NCBI GenBank assembly: GCA_002305545.1
Contig: DBRG01000009.1
Location: forward strand, 1 to 64,000
Source: Bacteroidales bacterium UBA1374
Lineage (GTDB): Bacteria; Bacteroidota; Bacteroidia; Bacteroidales; UBA932
Reading direction: 5' to 3'
DNA: 64,000 nucleotides
Made by a program: the position numbers and the translations under genes. Each line of letters opens with the position of its first letter. Within the stretch, counting starts at the first letter, position 1. The notes under the pieces were generated by a model. It saw only the letters and a list, made by a program, of their open reading frames with translations. It was not told where the DNA came from and did not search any database. Shown piece after piece: positions 34,520 to 43,539 of this stretch.

Positions 34520-35766
34520 TTTTTTACATAGATCATTTGAGGATCAAACTTGCGGAGTTGTACCGCGGTGTTGAACTTCCTGAAATAGGGCGTAGCATCG
34601 CAACCGGTTCCGGCAGCCCATTGCCAGTTGCCGTTATTGGAGGAAAGTTCATAATCCAGCAGTTTGGTGGCAAAATAAGCCTCTCCCCAGCGCCAGTCTA
34701 TGAGCAGGTGTTTACATAAATAATCGGCAACCACCATCCGGACCCTGTTGTGCATGTATCCCGTTGCGTTCAGCTCCCGCATGCCGGCATCCACTAGGAG
34801 ATGACCGGTCTCTCCTTTTTGCCATTTTTCAAAATCTGCCGGATCGTTGCGCCACGTGATCTTATCGAATTTTTTACGGAAATTGGAGCCTACCACATCC
34901 GGAAAATGATACAGGACCTGCATGAAGAATTCCCGCCAGATCAATTCATTCAGAAAGCTTTGATTATGGGCTGTGCGGCTCACAATGCTTCGAATGCTCA
35001 CGGTTCCGAACCGCAGATGAACCGACAAATGACTGGTCCCGTCCAGGGCAGGATAATTCCTGTCTTTCCCGTAATTGTCCAGGTTGTTAATATCGTAATC
35101 CCGCACTTTCAGGGAAGAACGTTTGAATCCCAGTTCTGCCAGTGAAGGAAAATGAAATGAATATCCTGCAAGACGGACCGGCAGAAGGTCCTGCAGCGGA
35201 TCCTGCAGCGGCCTTACATGCTGCTCGGCATATTTTCTAACCCATGCATTTTTGTAAGGAGTGAACAGGGTGTAAGGCGTCCCGTCTTTTTTTATCACTT
35301 CGTCCCGGGCAAAGATCACCTGGTCTTTAAAAAGGTGAAAGGGCACTCCTTTTTGTGCCAGCAATCCCTCAATTTCCCTGTCCCTGGAAATGGCATAAGG
35401 CTCGTAATCTTCATTGGCATAAACAGCCCCTACGCTGAATTGATCCAGCAGCGCCATCCAGACTTCCCGGGGTGTTCCCTTTTTGCAGTAAAGCTTACCG
35501 AAGCCGGTTCCTTCATCGTGGAAACCTGGGACGGTACCTGAGGCGGCCGCTGCACCGGAGCGCTGCTCAATGGTCTGATTCAGGTATGCGAGCCTGTCAT
35601 GGATGAAAGTGACCCGGGGATCGTTTGCCTCCAGTTCGTCAAGTATATTGTCGTCAAAAATGAATAGGGGCAGCACGGGGAAGGGTCCTGAAAGGGCCTC
35701 CTGCATTCCGAGGTTGTCTTCCAGTCGTAAATCTCTCCGGAACCAGAACACCGAGACCTTTTCCAT
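34486..35766 (-). CDS. Deoxyribodipyrimidine photolyase/cryptochrome
   Basis: This 426-aa protein is started at 35766, where MEKVSVFWFRRDLRLEDN, the canonical photolyase opening, begins; an ATG 30 nt upstream is less likely. The N-terminal Rossmann domain (1-130) and FAD-binding helical domain carry LIWREFFMQVLYHFP, WQKGETGHLLVDAGMRELNATGYMHNRVRM and ELSSNNGNWQWAAGTGCDATPYFR, all diagnostic. It repairs UV-induced pyrimidine dimers with light. It ends in TAG, showing TAG acting as a normal stop next to the interrupted MFS gene. Confidence 0.96.
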   Translation of the reverse strand: MEKVSVFWFRRDLRLEDNLGMQEALSGPFPVLPLFIFDDNILDELEANDPRVTFIHDRLAYLNQTIEQRSGAAAASGTVPGFHDEGTGFGKLYCKKGTPREVWMALLDQFSVGAVYANEDYEPYAISRDREIEGLLAQKGVPFHLFKDQVIFARDEVIKKDGTPYTLFTPYKNAWVRKYAEQHVRPLQDPLQDLLPVRLAGYSFHFPSLAELGFKRSSLKVRDYDINNLDNYGKDRNYPALDGTSHLSVHLRFGTVSIRSIVSRTAHNQSFLNELIWREFFMQVLYHFPDVVGSNFRKKFDKITWRNDPADFEKWQKGETGHLLVDAGMRELNATGYMHNRVRMVVADYLCKHLLIDWRWGEAYFATKLLDYELSSNNGNWQWAAGTGCDATPYFRKFNTAVQLRKFDPQMIYVKKWIPEARLLKK

Positions 35767-35830
35767 ATTTTCAGGTATCTGCTTAAATACCCTCAAATAT
35801 AATCATCTATTCCAGATTTCAGAATTAGTT

Positions 35831-36898
35831 TCAGAACTCAAAAAACCCGTACCAGTCAGGGGCTTCAATGATATCACTAACATCCACGCAATACAGGTCA
35901 AAGCCGCCTTTGCCGCCCGCCCTGTCGGAGGAAAAGACCATAAGGCTGAAGTCCACAAATCTAAAGCCAAGCGGCCTGTATTCATCGCTGGCTGAATTGA
36001 TCTTGTCCCCGAAATTCACGGGTTCGCTCCAGGTGTTGTTTTCATATTTGGCATAATACAGGTCAAATCCGCCGTACCCGCCTTCCCTGTCCGAGGCAAA
36101 GATCACGTAGTTGCCAAAAAGCGAAGGACATTTGTCATTTCCCTCTCCTGATAGAGCCACTTCTTTGGTTATGACCGGCTCTTGGTTGCCTGTCAGAAAC
36201 TGATTCAGCAACGCTCCCCTATCCAGGTCAAGACTGTAAATGTCAAAGGTATTGTGCTCCCGGTTGCTGCAAAACAGCATTTTGTCCAGCTTGTCAGATA
36301 TGACAGGGTACAGGTCGTCAGCCTCTGAATTTGCAGGATCGGCTGTATAGGGGCCGTAGAGACGTTGCTTTCCGTCGTATGTTCCCCAGTCAAGCCGGGG
36401 GGTATAAATAAATTTTATGTCAAAATCACCGGGCCCCTCCTCTTCAGATCCATTGCTTGCATAAAAGAAATAGTTCAGACCGCCTTCTTCGAAATAGGTG
36501 TAGGGACCCAGTTCGTCAAAGCTTGTGTTTATGAGCGGGAGCAGTTTCCGGTCTTTCATGGATTCACCCGCATTGACAGGGATGGAGATGTTCAAAACAT
36601 CGTCCCTTTTGTGGTAAGAGATGCCAAAGCTGTGGCTGATGATATCAAATGTGTTGCCACTGGTTTTCCTGTCGGTAGAAAAATAAAGTCCCACTCTGGC
36701 GGCATCAAAAGGTAAAGCTGAATTGTAATCGTTGTAGGGCGAATTTAATCCTTCCAGGTTGGCTGGTACGTCTGTAATGATGATCTCGTAATCAAATTCA
36801 TAATCCGGGTCTATATAGGGACATCCCTGCAAAGTGAGGATCAAGACAAGAACCGTTGCAATAAGGGCTGCCTTTTTGAGATGGTGTATAGCTGACAT
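35831..36898 (-). CDS. PD40/WD40-like beta-propeller lipoprotein
   Basis: This is a 355-aa lipoprotein (signal LILTLQGC). Repeats of the PD40 (TolB-like) type are visible in the second half: DKMLFCSNREHNTFDIYSLD, YVIFASDREGGYGGFDLYYAKY and LMVFSSDRAGGKGGFDLYCVD. The central region GPGDFDIKFIYTPRL is also beta-rich. These propellers usually mediate binding at the cell surface, and no catalytic role is indicated. It lies between the photolyase and a hybrid kinase. Confidence 0.85.
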   Translation of the reverse strand: MSAIHHLKKAALIATVLVLILTLQGCPYIDPDYEFDYEIIITDVPANLEGLNSPYNDYNSALPFDAARVGLYFSTDRKTSGNTFDIISHSFGISYHKRDDVLNISIPVNAGESMKDRKLLPLINTSFDELGPYTYFEEGGLNYFFYASNGSEEEGPGDFDIKFIYTPRLDWGTYDGKQRLYGPYTADPANSEADDLYPVISDKLDKMLFCSNREHNTFDIYSLDLDRGALLNQFLTGNQEPVITKEVALSGEGNDKCPSLFGNYVIFASDREGGYGGFDLYYAKYENNTWSEPVNFGDKINSASDEYRPLGFRFVDFSLMVFSSDRAGGKGGFDLYCVDVSDIIEAPDWYGFFEF

Positions 36899-36989
36899 GG
36901 TTAGTTTGATTGTTTATTCACTAAATGAATCTCCCGGCCATATACTGCATGGGCAATTCACATTTCCCCAGCCTTTTTTCATCGATCCT

Positions 36990-38525
36990 TTACAATGCCC
37001 ACCTTTCCATGATCCGTATCAACAGCTGCCTGTCAATGGGTTTGGAAATGTGGTCTGCAAAGCCGCTTTCCAGGTATTTTTCCCGGTCACTGGACAAAGC
37101 GTTGGCCGTCTGGGCCACGACCGGTGTTCCCGGCCTGATCTCCAACATCTTTTGCATGGCTTCTTCACCATCCATTACTGGCATCTTTATATCCATCAGT
37201 ACAAGTGATATATCTTCTTGTCCCATGAAGATTTCAAGGGCTTCCTGACCGTTCTGGGCCCAGAAAATTTCTACAGGCAATTCTTTCAGGATGATTTCCA
37301 GGTACATCCTGTTTACTTTTTCATCCTCGGCTATCAGGATCTTTTTGCCACGTAAACGTTCCACACCAATTGCCTGTTCATTATTGTGTATGGCTTCCTG
37401 TGATTTTGCAGGTACATATGGGATCCGGAAGGTAAATACGCTGCCTCTGCCCACTTGTGATTCCACGGATATGGAGCCGCCCAGCAGATCCAGAAGCCCT
37501 TTGGTTATATCCAGACCCAAACCGGTACCTTCATATTTCCTATGAGCCTGTTCAGAACGTTTGAAACGTTCAAAAACCAACCTCAGATCGTCTTCTGTCA
37601 TACCTATTCCGGTGTCCGACACGTAGAATCTCAATTGGTCATCCTCTATCCCGTATCCAAAATCAATACCGCCTTTTTCTGTGAATTTCAATGCATTACC
37701 TATCAGATTGACCAGTATTTGCTTTAACCTGTCGGGATCGGTGACAATATACAATTCTTGTTTATTTTCAGGAAGATTCAGTTTAATTTTCAGGTTTTGT
37801 TTGCCGCGGGCATGCTTTAACTGTTCAAACAAGGTTTCCGTCTCTTTCAGGATCTTATGTAATTCAAAAGGTGTTTTATTGATTTTCAATTCACCGGCTT
37901 CTATCCTGGAAACATCAATAATATCGTTTACCAAATTCAGCAATTGCCTTGAACTGCTTTCTATGATGTCAATATACAGATTCCTTGTTTCTGCATCCAG
38001 GTTTTCCTGGTGCAGCAACGAGGCAAAGCCCACCATGCCGCTTACTGGCGTACGAATCTCGTGACTAACGTTGGCCAGGAACTAGTTCTTGTATTGGTTG
38101 GCCAGCTCGGCTTGCCGTTTAGCCTCTAAAAGCTCTGCTTCTATGCGTTTTCTTTCAGTGATTTCGGTGACTATGCCTGCTACCATCAATTTCTCTCCTT
38201 CACGGTATACGATTTTTCCGGCATCGTGAAACCATTGGTAATTGCCCTCCGCATTTTTCATCCGGTACTCACATTCATACATGACCGCTTCTCCCCGCAA
38301 GTGGTCACGCATGGCATTCATGGCGTTATCACAATCATCAGGATGCACAATGTTCATGAAGTCCTGAAAGTGATGAAAATCTTCACCTTTCAGACCGAGC
38401 ATGAGTGTTTTGTTATGATTGAAAACAATTTTCACTGATGGCAGTTCCATTTCCCACCAGGCCATATTCCCGGCTTCCAGTGCTATGGTTAGCCGCTCCT
38501 CGGTATTAAGAAACAATGAATTCAT
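36990..38525 (-). pseudogene. Hybrid histidine kinase with one in-frame TAG
   Basis: The frame 38525 to 36990 (512 codons) encodes PAS (about 10-135), HisKA, HATPase (DTGIG, GTGLGL) and a receiver domain (KILIAEDEKVNRMYL, LVLMDIKMPVMDG). It is broken only by TAG at 38082-38084 (codon 148), directly before FLANVSHEIRTP, the phosphoacceptor motif. The position usually holds Glu, Gln or Ala. Without read-through, a PAS-only fragment is made; an internal ATG at 38036 would give a kinase lacking its phosphoacceptor His. Like the nearby MFS gene, it shows no other damage. Confidence 0.85.
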
Positions 38526-38549
38526 ACTGTGTGTATTATTTGTTATATC

Positions 38550-41171
38550 TCAACCCCCAAACCAGTAGTTCAGTTTGATCATGAAGATGTTGCCCGGAAA
38601 CGTTTCTCCCAAAAGTTTATAACCGTCACCAAACGAGAAAGGACCAGCCTGATGGTATCCGGTGCGGTCCTGTGACCAGACAAAATACAAAGTGGAACCG
38701 GGACGGTATTCCCAGCGCAATACCAGGTTGCTGCGGAATTGCTGGTAATTGAATCCCGGGTTGGCAATGCGCAGGTCGTAGGACCCGGATCCGTTCCTGT
38801 CCAGCCAGTACTCCTTGCCATGGTCCTTATAAGGCACCAATGTAAAACGGTTCTCATACTTTGCGTCCATGGGATGGGTGACTTCCTTGAGTTCCGAGTA
38901 CCTTCCAATGGAGAAAAACGGGCTGCCGTAGTATTGTATGGTCAGTTCGGGCGTTATGGCCAGGTCAAGGCGCAATGTGAATGACAGATCCCGCTTGTCC
39001 ACCTTTCCCAGAAGCCAGGAAGTTTTTCCGGGATGGATTTCATACCTGCCTATGTACTGCAACGGATCCAGGTCGCGTTCATAGGCGGCGTCCAGCGTTA
39101 TTAGCAGGTTGGAAAAGGGACGGTATTGCACCTGGGGAGAAATAATGAAAAAACGAAAATCCCCCGTTATCCGGTGCATATACAGGGCAAAAAATGCGAA
39201 AAAAAACTTTTTGGAAAAGTCGGTATTCATGCTGACCATATAGTGAAGCCGGTCCGGTTCCCTGATGGATGGCCCCCCACGAAGCCTTTGCTCGTCAAGT
39301 ATTCCTGTCTCGTATTCCGCTCCCAGAGATAAAGACCAGTGGTTAATAAACTGAAGATCAGCATCCAGCTCCAGTGCGTTCCTCAGACCTTTTCCCTGCA
39401 GATTCCATGTGTTTTCCTGAGAAAGAGACACTTCGTAATCCTTGAAAATCCATTTATTCTCCTTCTCAACATACGAAAGGCGTGTGTCATTTTCTATGGT
39501 ATTGGCCAGGTTCATGAATCCAAGGTCGTTGAATTCCAGTCCCGGAGTCCGAACCACCACTTCTTCGCTGTAGCGCCAGTGGCCCTTGCTCCCTTTGCCA
39601 ATCTCAAAAGACGCACCCATCCCCGAGAGCTTCGTTCCCGATGTGTCATAGGGCAACCCGCTCCCCGGTCTCTGGTAATACCTTGCCGAGGAGGTCTGCA
39701 GCCTCCGGATCGCCTCCTTGTCGCCTCCCACATGGGTGCCGATGGCCTTGAATTCCATGAAGTACTTGCGGTCGGCCCAGAATTTGGTAAAGTCCAGCCC
39801 CACGCTCAGCGCATCCCGACCCAGGAAGTTCAGGTGCTCATCCCTGATGGCACGGTGGGTGTGTGTAACAATCCCGCCCAGGATGGTGTTCCCCCTGTCA
39901 AAATCTTGCTGGAAACGTCCAACCAGGTGGTTGGTCAGTGGCTCTACAGTCTGGGCGGACTCGGCGTTGTTCTCATAAATATGGGCACTTTCCTTCAGGG
40001 TTAGGGCGTCTAGGATTCCCACGGAAAGCCCGTTTGCGGTCCTTCCCGAGATTTTCACGGCCCCTCCTATGGTAGTGAACTCTGGCATTCGCATCATTGT
40101 TGCCGTTGGATGGTAAGAAGGGGCATGCCCAATCCGGCGCGAATAAAACAGATTATCTCCGTCAAAATTAAAAGCAAATATATTGTTCCCTTCAATAAAG
40201 AACGGGCGTTTTTCCTCAAAATACGTTTCAAAAGCAGTAAGGTTCATTACGGAAGGATCTGCCTCTACCTGTCCGAAATCCGGATTGACGGTAGCATCCA
40301 GGGTAAAATTGTTTGAGAGACCAATCTTGGCATCCAGACCGGCCCGGCCGCCAAAACGTATCCCTTTGGCATATGGATTCCCTGCTATCTTTTCTGCAGT
40401 GGTTATGCTTCCGGAAATGTAGGGAGATATTTCTATGCGGCGGTTCCTGGGCAATCCCTTCAGGCCGTGCAATTCCCCGAAGGTATATACTCCCCCTGTC
40501 CCGTCGTTGGCCAGAAGCTTCCAGTGACTTTCCTGCTGTAAACGGTTGATAAACCTCCATGAAGCAAAACCCCATACCTGGTCATCCGAAGGGCTGTAAC
40601 GCAACTGGTTCAGGGGAATTTGAAATTCGGCCGTCCAGGCTTCCTCTTCTAAAGCCACTTTTACATACCATACGGCATCCCAGTTCAAATCCATGTCATC
40701 ATTCGAGATCCACATGTCCATTTTCTGGCCGGCAGCAGTAACTACAAACTCATAGGCCGTCCTCCGGTCATGATAACTGTCCAGCTGAATCCCTACCATA
40801 TCGCCCAGGTAGTTATCCCTGCGCCCCAAACGTTTGATAACCTTATCCATCTGGTCATAGGCCCGGATGGCCACAAACAAACTTTTATTGTTGTACAACA
40901 CCTTCAGCTCAGTCCGGAACGAAGGAGCAGCATTGTAAACCGGAACATACTGCTTGTAATCTCCCTGCCACGCTCCCAGTTCCCAGCAGGCATCATCCAG
41001 CTTGCCGTCAATAACGGGAGGAACTTCTATGCGCTGCGTGGTATAAATCCTGTTGGGTATGCTGTCGGTGGTTGTGCTGGCAAGCATTGGTTGCCCGCAG
41101 ATCAGGAAAGGCAGTAACACCAGGAAAGTCCTTTTAATAAGCCGTTTGGTCATGTGTGAATAATTTTTCAT
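38550..41171 (-). CDS. DUF5916 outer-membrane protein with CBM9-like domain
   Basis: This 873-aa protein has a signal peptide (LLPFLICGQPMLAS). A CBM9-like N-terminal domain (about 45-240: IDGKLDDACWELG, ELKVLYNNKSLFVAIRAYD, MDMWISNDDM) is followed by a DUF5916 beta-barrel-like region with many aromatic-ended strands, ending LNYWFGG, a plausible BAM recognition terminus. It is probably an outer-membrane carbohydrate-linked protein, not an enzyme of known activity. It is downstream of the WYL regulator on the same strand (13 nt), suggesting local control. Confidence 0.88.
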   Translation of the reverse strand: MKNYSHMTKRLIKRTFLVLLPFLICGQPMLASTTTDSIPNRIYTTQRIEVPPVIDGKLDDACWELGAWQGDYKQYVPVYNAAPSFRTELKVLYNNKSLFVAIRAYDQMDKVIKRLGRRDNYLGDMVGIQLDSYHDRRTAYEFVVTAAGQKMDMWISNDDMDLNWDAVWYVKVALEEEAWTAEFQIPLNQLRYSPSDDQVWGFASWRFINRLQQESHWKLLANDGTGGVYTFGELHGLKGLPRNRRIEISPYISGSITTAEKIAGNPYAKGIRFGGRAGLDAKIGLSNNFTLDATVNPDFGQVEADPSVMNLTAFETYFEEKRPFFIEGNNIFAFNFDGDNLFYSRRIGHAPSYHPTATMMRMPEFTTIGGAVKISGRTANGLSVGILDALTLKESAHIYENNAESAQTVEPLTNHLVGRFQQDFDRGNTILGGIVTHTHRAIRDEHLNFLGRDALSVGLDFTKFWADRKYFMEFKAIGTHVGGDKEAIRRLQTSSARYYQRPGSGLPYDTSGTKLSGMGASFEIGKGSKGHWRYSEEVVVRTPGLEFNDLGFMNLANTIENDTRLSYVEKENKWIFKDYEVSLSQENTWNLQGKGLRNALELDADLQFINHWSLSLGAEYETGILDEQRLRGGPSIREPDRLHYMVSMNTDFSKKFFFAFFALYMHRITGDFRFFIISPQVQYRPFSNLLITLDAAYERDLDPLQYIGRYEIHPGKTSWLLGKVDKRDLSFTLRLDLAITPELTIQYYGSPFFSIGRYSELKEVTHPMDAKYENRFTLVPYKDHGKEYWLDRNGSGSYDLRIANPGFNYQQFRSNLVLRWEYRPGSTLYFVWSQDRTGYHQAGPFSFGDGYKLLGETFPGNIFMIKLNYWFGG

Positions 41172-41184
41172 GATTAGGCGGGAT

Positions 41185-42087
41185 TCATTGGTACTGCTTC
41201 AGGGTTTTTTTCAGTATTTGCCGGATCTCTGTTGCCAGCCAGCCGGGTTCCAGCACCTTTACCGTGTCGCCCAGGCGCAGGATCTCCTGGGTAAGTTCAT
41301 AATTGGGGATCACGTGAATCTTTATCCTGCATTCCTCTTCGTTATCTATAAGGATTTTCTGGGATCTGTGTAACGGCAGGGTTTTTATGTACTTGCCCTG
41401 CGTGGGGGTAAAAGACAGGATGACATCCTGAACCGTGTTTTGGGAAAACACCAGTCCTATGGTATGATCAAAAAGACTGGCCGGATCGGAAAGCCTGTCG
41501 CATTCAAAGGTCTCGGCTTTAACTTCCAGGTTGGTGATGCGGTCAATGCCAAACATGAGCAACTTTTTTGTATCGCCAACATATCCCACCACATACCACC
41601 GGTTCTGGTACTCACGGAGCAGGCAAGGTTTTACAGTATAATCTGTGGTCTTTTCTGTCTGGAAATTGTAGTGTTTGAAACAGATCTTACGCCTCTCCCT
41701 AATGGCACGCAAAAGCGGTTTGAGGTTGCTTATGCCCTGAAGCCCTCCCCCTGTGTCAAATGAAATGTGTCGCAGGGCATCCTTGCTCTCCAGCAGGCTC
41801 TGGGTAAGCAATTCGGCGGTATTGACAATTTCCAGGAAATGGAAAAAGGATTCTATGTTCACGCTGTTTTCGTAGTCAATGAAATAGCCCCTGCGGGTAT
41901 GGTTGTATTTGATCTCTATGCCGAATTCAAAGCGAATCTGCTCCATATCGCGCTGTATGGTGCGGTCTCCCACCTGGAAACCCTGCTGGTGAAGAAAGTC
42001 CCGGATTTCCCGGAACGAAGGGTATTGCCCGTTCCTGATCTTTTCAATGACCAGGGAATACCTTCTTACTTCTGCTTGTTTCGACAT
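41185..42087 (-). CDS. WYL-domain transcriptional regulator
   Basis: This is a 300-aa regulator with an N-terminal winged helix (about 10-70: YPSFREIRDFLHQQGFQVGDRTIQRDMEQIR) and a WYL ligand-binding domain (about 125-210: KICFKHYNFQTEKTTDYTVKPCLLREYQNRWYVVGY), then the C-terminal WCX extension. WYL proteins sense nucleotide or nucleic-acid ligands and are often linked to stress or defence. A -7 box lies at 42108-42115, and the adjacent intergenic region carries the first composite repeat cluster. Confidence 0.93.
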   Translation of the reverse strand: MSKQAEVRRYSLVIEKIRNGQYPSFREIRDFLHQQGFQVGDRTIQRDMEQIRFEFGIEIKYNHTRRGYFIDYENSVNIESFFHFLEIVNTAELLTQSLLESKDALRHISFDTGGGLQGISNLKPLLRAIRERRKICFKHYNFQTEKTTDYTVKPCLLREYQNRWYVVGYVGDTKKLLMFGIDRITNLEVKAETFECDRLSDPASLFDHTIGLVFSQNTVQDVILSFTPTQGKYIKTLPLHRSQKILIDNEEECRIKIHVIPNYELTQEILRLGDTVKVLEPGWLATEIRQILKKTLKQYQ

Positions 42088-42107
42088 GATGCGGGTGATT
42101 ATGAAAA

Positions 42108-42115
42108 CAAATTTA
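42108..42115 (-). promoter_or_regulatory. -7 box of the WYL regulator promoter
   Basis: TAAATTTG on the minus strand, 21 nt upstream of the ATG at 42087, matches the Bacteroidetes -7 consensus. The -33 element is not clear. Confidence 0.45.
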
Positions 42116-42378
42116 TTAATTTTCTATAGTTCACCATAATGAATTGGATTGGTTCGTTTCATGTAATGAGTACCATGCGGCTTTCTGTTGATGAGTTGCA
42201 AAAAGCCTCCGGCCCATCCACATGGAAACAGTAATGCATGCAAGCAGTATTCCGGACATTCCGGACGGTAGTGCTAAAAAACAGTCCGGTGGTCCTCAAT
42301 GTGGTAAGGGTGAGTAAAAAGGTCATCCTCTATTTTAAGCCGAGGCTTTTACCCTTTCCTGCAGGCGGTTGCCTGAGT

Positions 42379-42427
42379 GCGAAGAACGGAGTGCTTATTC
42401 TTTAAACCGAGGCACTCCGTTCTTCGC
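42379..42427. repeat. Hairpin A: 16-bp perfect stem, conserved 17-nt loop
   Basis: GCGAAGAACGGAGTGC (42379-42394) and its exact complement (42412-42427) flank the loop TTATTCTTTAAACCGAG. The loop is related to those at 43003, 47303 and 47806, while the stem is not. Confidence 0.85.
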
Positions 42428-42478
42428 ATTCAAGCGATCTTTCAGTTATGCGTGTTGCTGCCCCAACAATCACCTGGT

Positions 42479-42546
42479 GGTCTTTAAGGCGGTGCGCCAA
42501 AGGCTTTTGGCGCATATTAAAGCGCTGCTTCGCAGCACCAATCATT
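42479..42546 (+). repeat. Shared 68-nt block, copy 1
   Basis: It is nearly identical to 47401-47467 in cluster 2 and contains two small hairpins: GCGCCAAA/TTTTGGCGC and GCTGC-TTC-GCAGC. Differences are point changes and one indel. Confidence 0.85.
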
Positions 42547-42564
42547 GTTCCCGGCTGCTTTTTG

Positions 42565-42661
42565 GGAGGTAGTAAGTGATGATTTTGTTGAAAAAACCTT
42601 TAACCCGCTATTATTGTGTACGTTATGGGCGTGAACGCCATTTAAACAACTTACCACCTCC
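42565..42661. repeat. 97-nt structured unit 1
   Basis: GGAGGTAGTAAGT and ACTTACCACCTCC form the closing inverted repeat (one G-T pair). Inside are GTTG/TAAC around 10 nt and GGCG-TGAA-CGCC. Confidence 0.8.
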
Positions 42662-42683
42662 CGGGATTTCAGCGATTTTTTGG

Positions 42684-42780
42684 GGAGGTGGTAAGTAACA
42701 AACATGTTACAAAAACGCATAACGACCTGTTTACTTGCACATTATAGGCGCGGTCGCGTTTTTCATCACTTACCACCTCC
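42684..42780. repeat. 97-nt structured unit 2
   Basis: It has the perfect 13-bp terminal inverted repeat GGAGGTGGTAAGT / ACTTACCACCTCC, inner GTTA/TAAC around 10 nt, and GCG-CGGT-CGC. It aligns without gaps to units 1 and 3 although the interior is diverged. Confidence 0.8.
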
Positions 42781-42813
42781 CCTTGTTTTTGCGGTTTTTC
42801 TGTGATTTTGGTG

Positions 42814-42910
42814 GGAGGTGGTAAGTGGCGGTTTTGTTATAAAATCTTGTAACATGCTGTTATTATTGGCTTTATTGGCGCGAACGCTATTATTGCTACT
42901 TACCACCTCC
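42814..42910. repeat. 97-nt structured unit 3
   Basis: It has the perfect 13-bp terminal inverted repeat as in unit 2, inner TGTTA/TAACA around 10 nt, and GGCG-CGAA-CGCT. It has exactly the same length as the other two units. Confidence 0.8.
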
Positions 42911-42975
42911 CAGTCAACACCTGTGGGTCTGCTGGCGTGCGGATACTGCTGGCAAGCACTGCTCCTGGCAGGCGG

Positions 42976-43046
42976 TCGCTGATACCATTTGGAACGGAGA
43001 GCCTCGGCGTACCAAAAAAGCTCTCCGTTCCAAATGGTATCAGCGA
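42976..43046. repeat. Hairpin B: 27-bp perfect stem, conserved 17-nt loop
   Basis: A 27-nt arm (42976-43002) is perfectly complementary to 43020-43046. The loop (43003-43019, CTCGGCGTACCAAAAAA) is the minus-strand form of the hairpin A loop. Confidence 0.85.
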
Positions 43047-43313
43047 CCACAGCAGGCAGCAAAAGCAAAGGGAAGCCTCGGCTTAAAGAAAAAGCGCTCC
43101 GTTCCAGGTGGTGGTGGCGGCCTGAAGTGGCACGGGAAGTTCCATAGATTAGCAAATTGGATAAATTTTTATTATCTTTAAAAGATTTACATTTTGTGCA
43201 GGTTCTGCTCTACGGGTCCTCCCTCACCATCTGTTAATTAGTTAAGGCCAAAGCCACCGTCGCATTGAGCTAAAGGTCTTTGTATGTAAAGAATTATCAT
43301 TAAATAGTAATAA

Positions 43314-43526
43314 ATGGCAAAATCAGATTCATTCAACAAAAGACAAATAGAAAAAAACAAAAGAGCTAAGCGGAAAGAAAAACAACAAAGAAAAGAGGAG
43401 CGGAAAAATGCTCCGAAAAGTTCATTTGAAGATATGATCGCCTACGTAGATAAAAACGGGATGATCACCAGTACGCCTCCTGAACCCGATAATTCAGAAA
43501 ACAATACGGTTTCAGACGAAACATAA
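43314..43526 (+). CDS. Small basic protein of the Csp-associated type
   Basis: This 70-aa protein has a Lys/Arg/Gln-rich helix (residues 5-32) and SFEDMIAYVDKNGMITSTPPEPD. This pattern is known from Bacteroidota as the N-terminal extension or neighbour of cold-shock-domain proteins; here no cold-shock domain follows. A long leader (about 43200-43313) precedes it, as is common for cold-shock genes. RNA binding is likely from the basic helix. It converges with the serine hydrolase gene at 43540. Confidence 0.8.
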   Translation: MAKSDSFNKRQIEKNKRAKRKEKQQRKEERKNAPKSSFEDMIAYVDKNGMITSTPPEPDNSENNTVSDET

Positions 43527-43539
43527 GTGCCCGCCAAAA

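Larger units (their letters stand above)
42328..43093. repeat. Composite intergenic repeat cluster 1
   Basis: No gene lies between 42088 and 43313. The cluster is, in order: a 17-nt core (42328-42344), hairpin A (42379-42427), a 68-nt block shared with cluster 2 (42479-42546), three 97-nt palindromic units (42565-42910), hairpin B (42976-43046) and a final core (43077-43093). Cores point inward: plus on the left, minus on the right. The 43094-43313 stretch is the leader of the 70-aa gene. Confidence 0.75.

Noticed and set aside
33320..38525. Genome-wide recoding of TAG to an amino acid
   Set aside because: Many intact genes here stop at TAG (photolyase, GH5-like, GH35-like, three hydrolases, integrase), so TAG is a working stop. 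Only local suppression or mutation remains possible.
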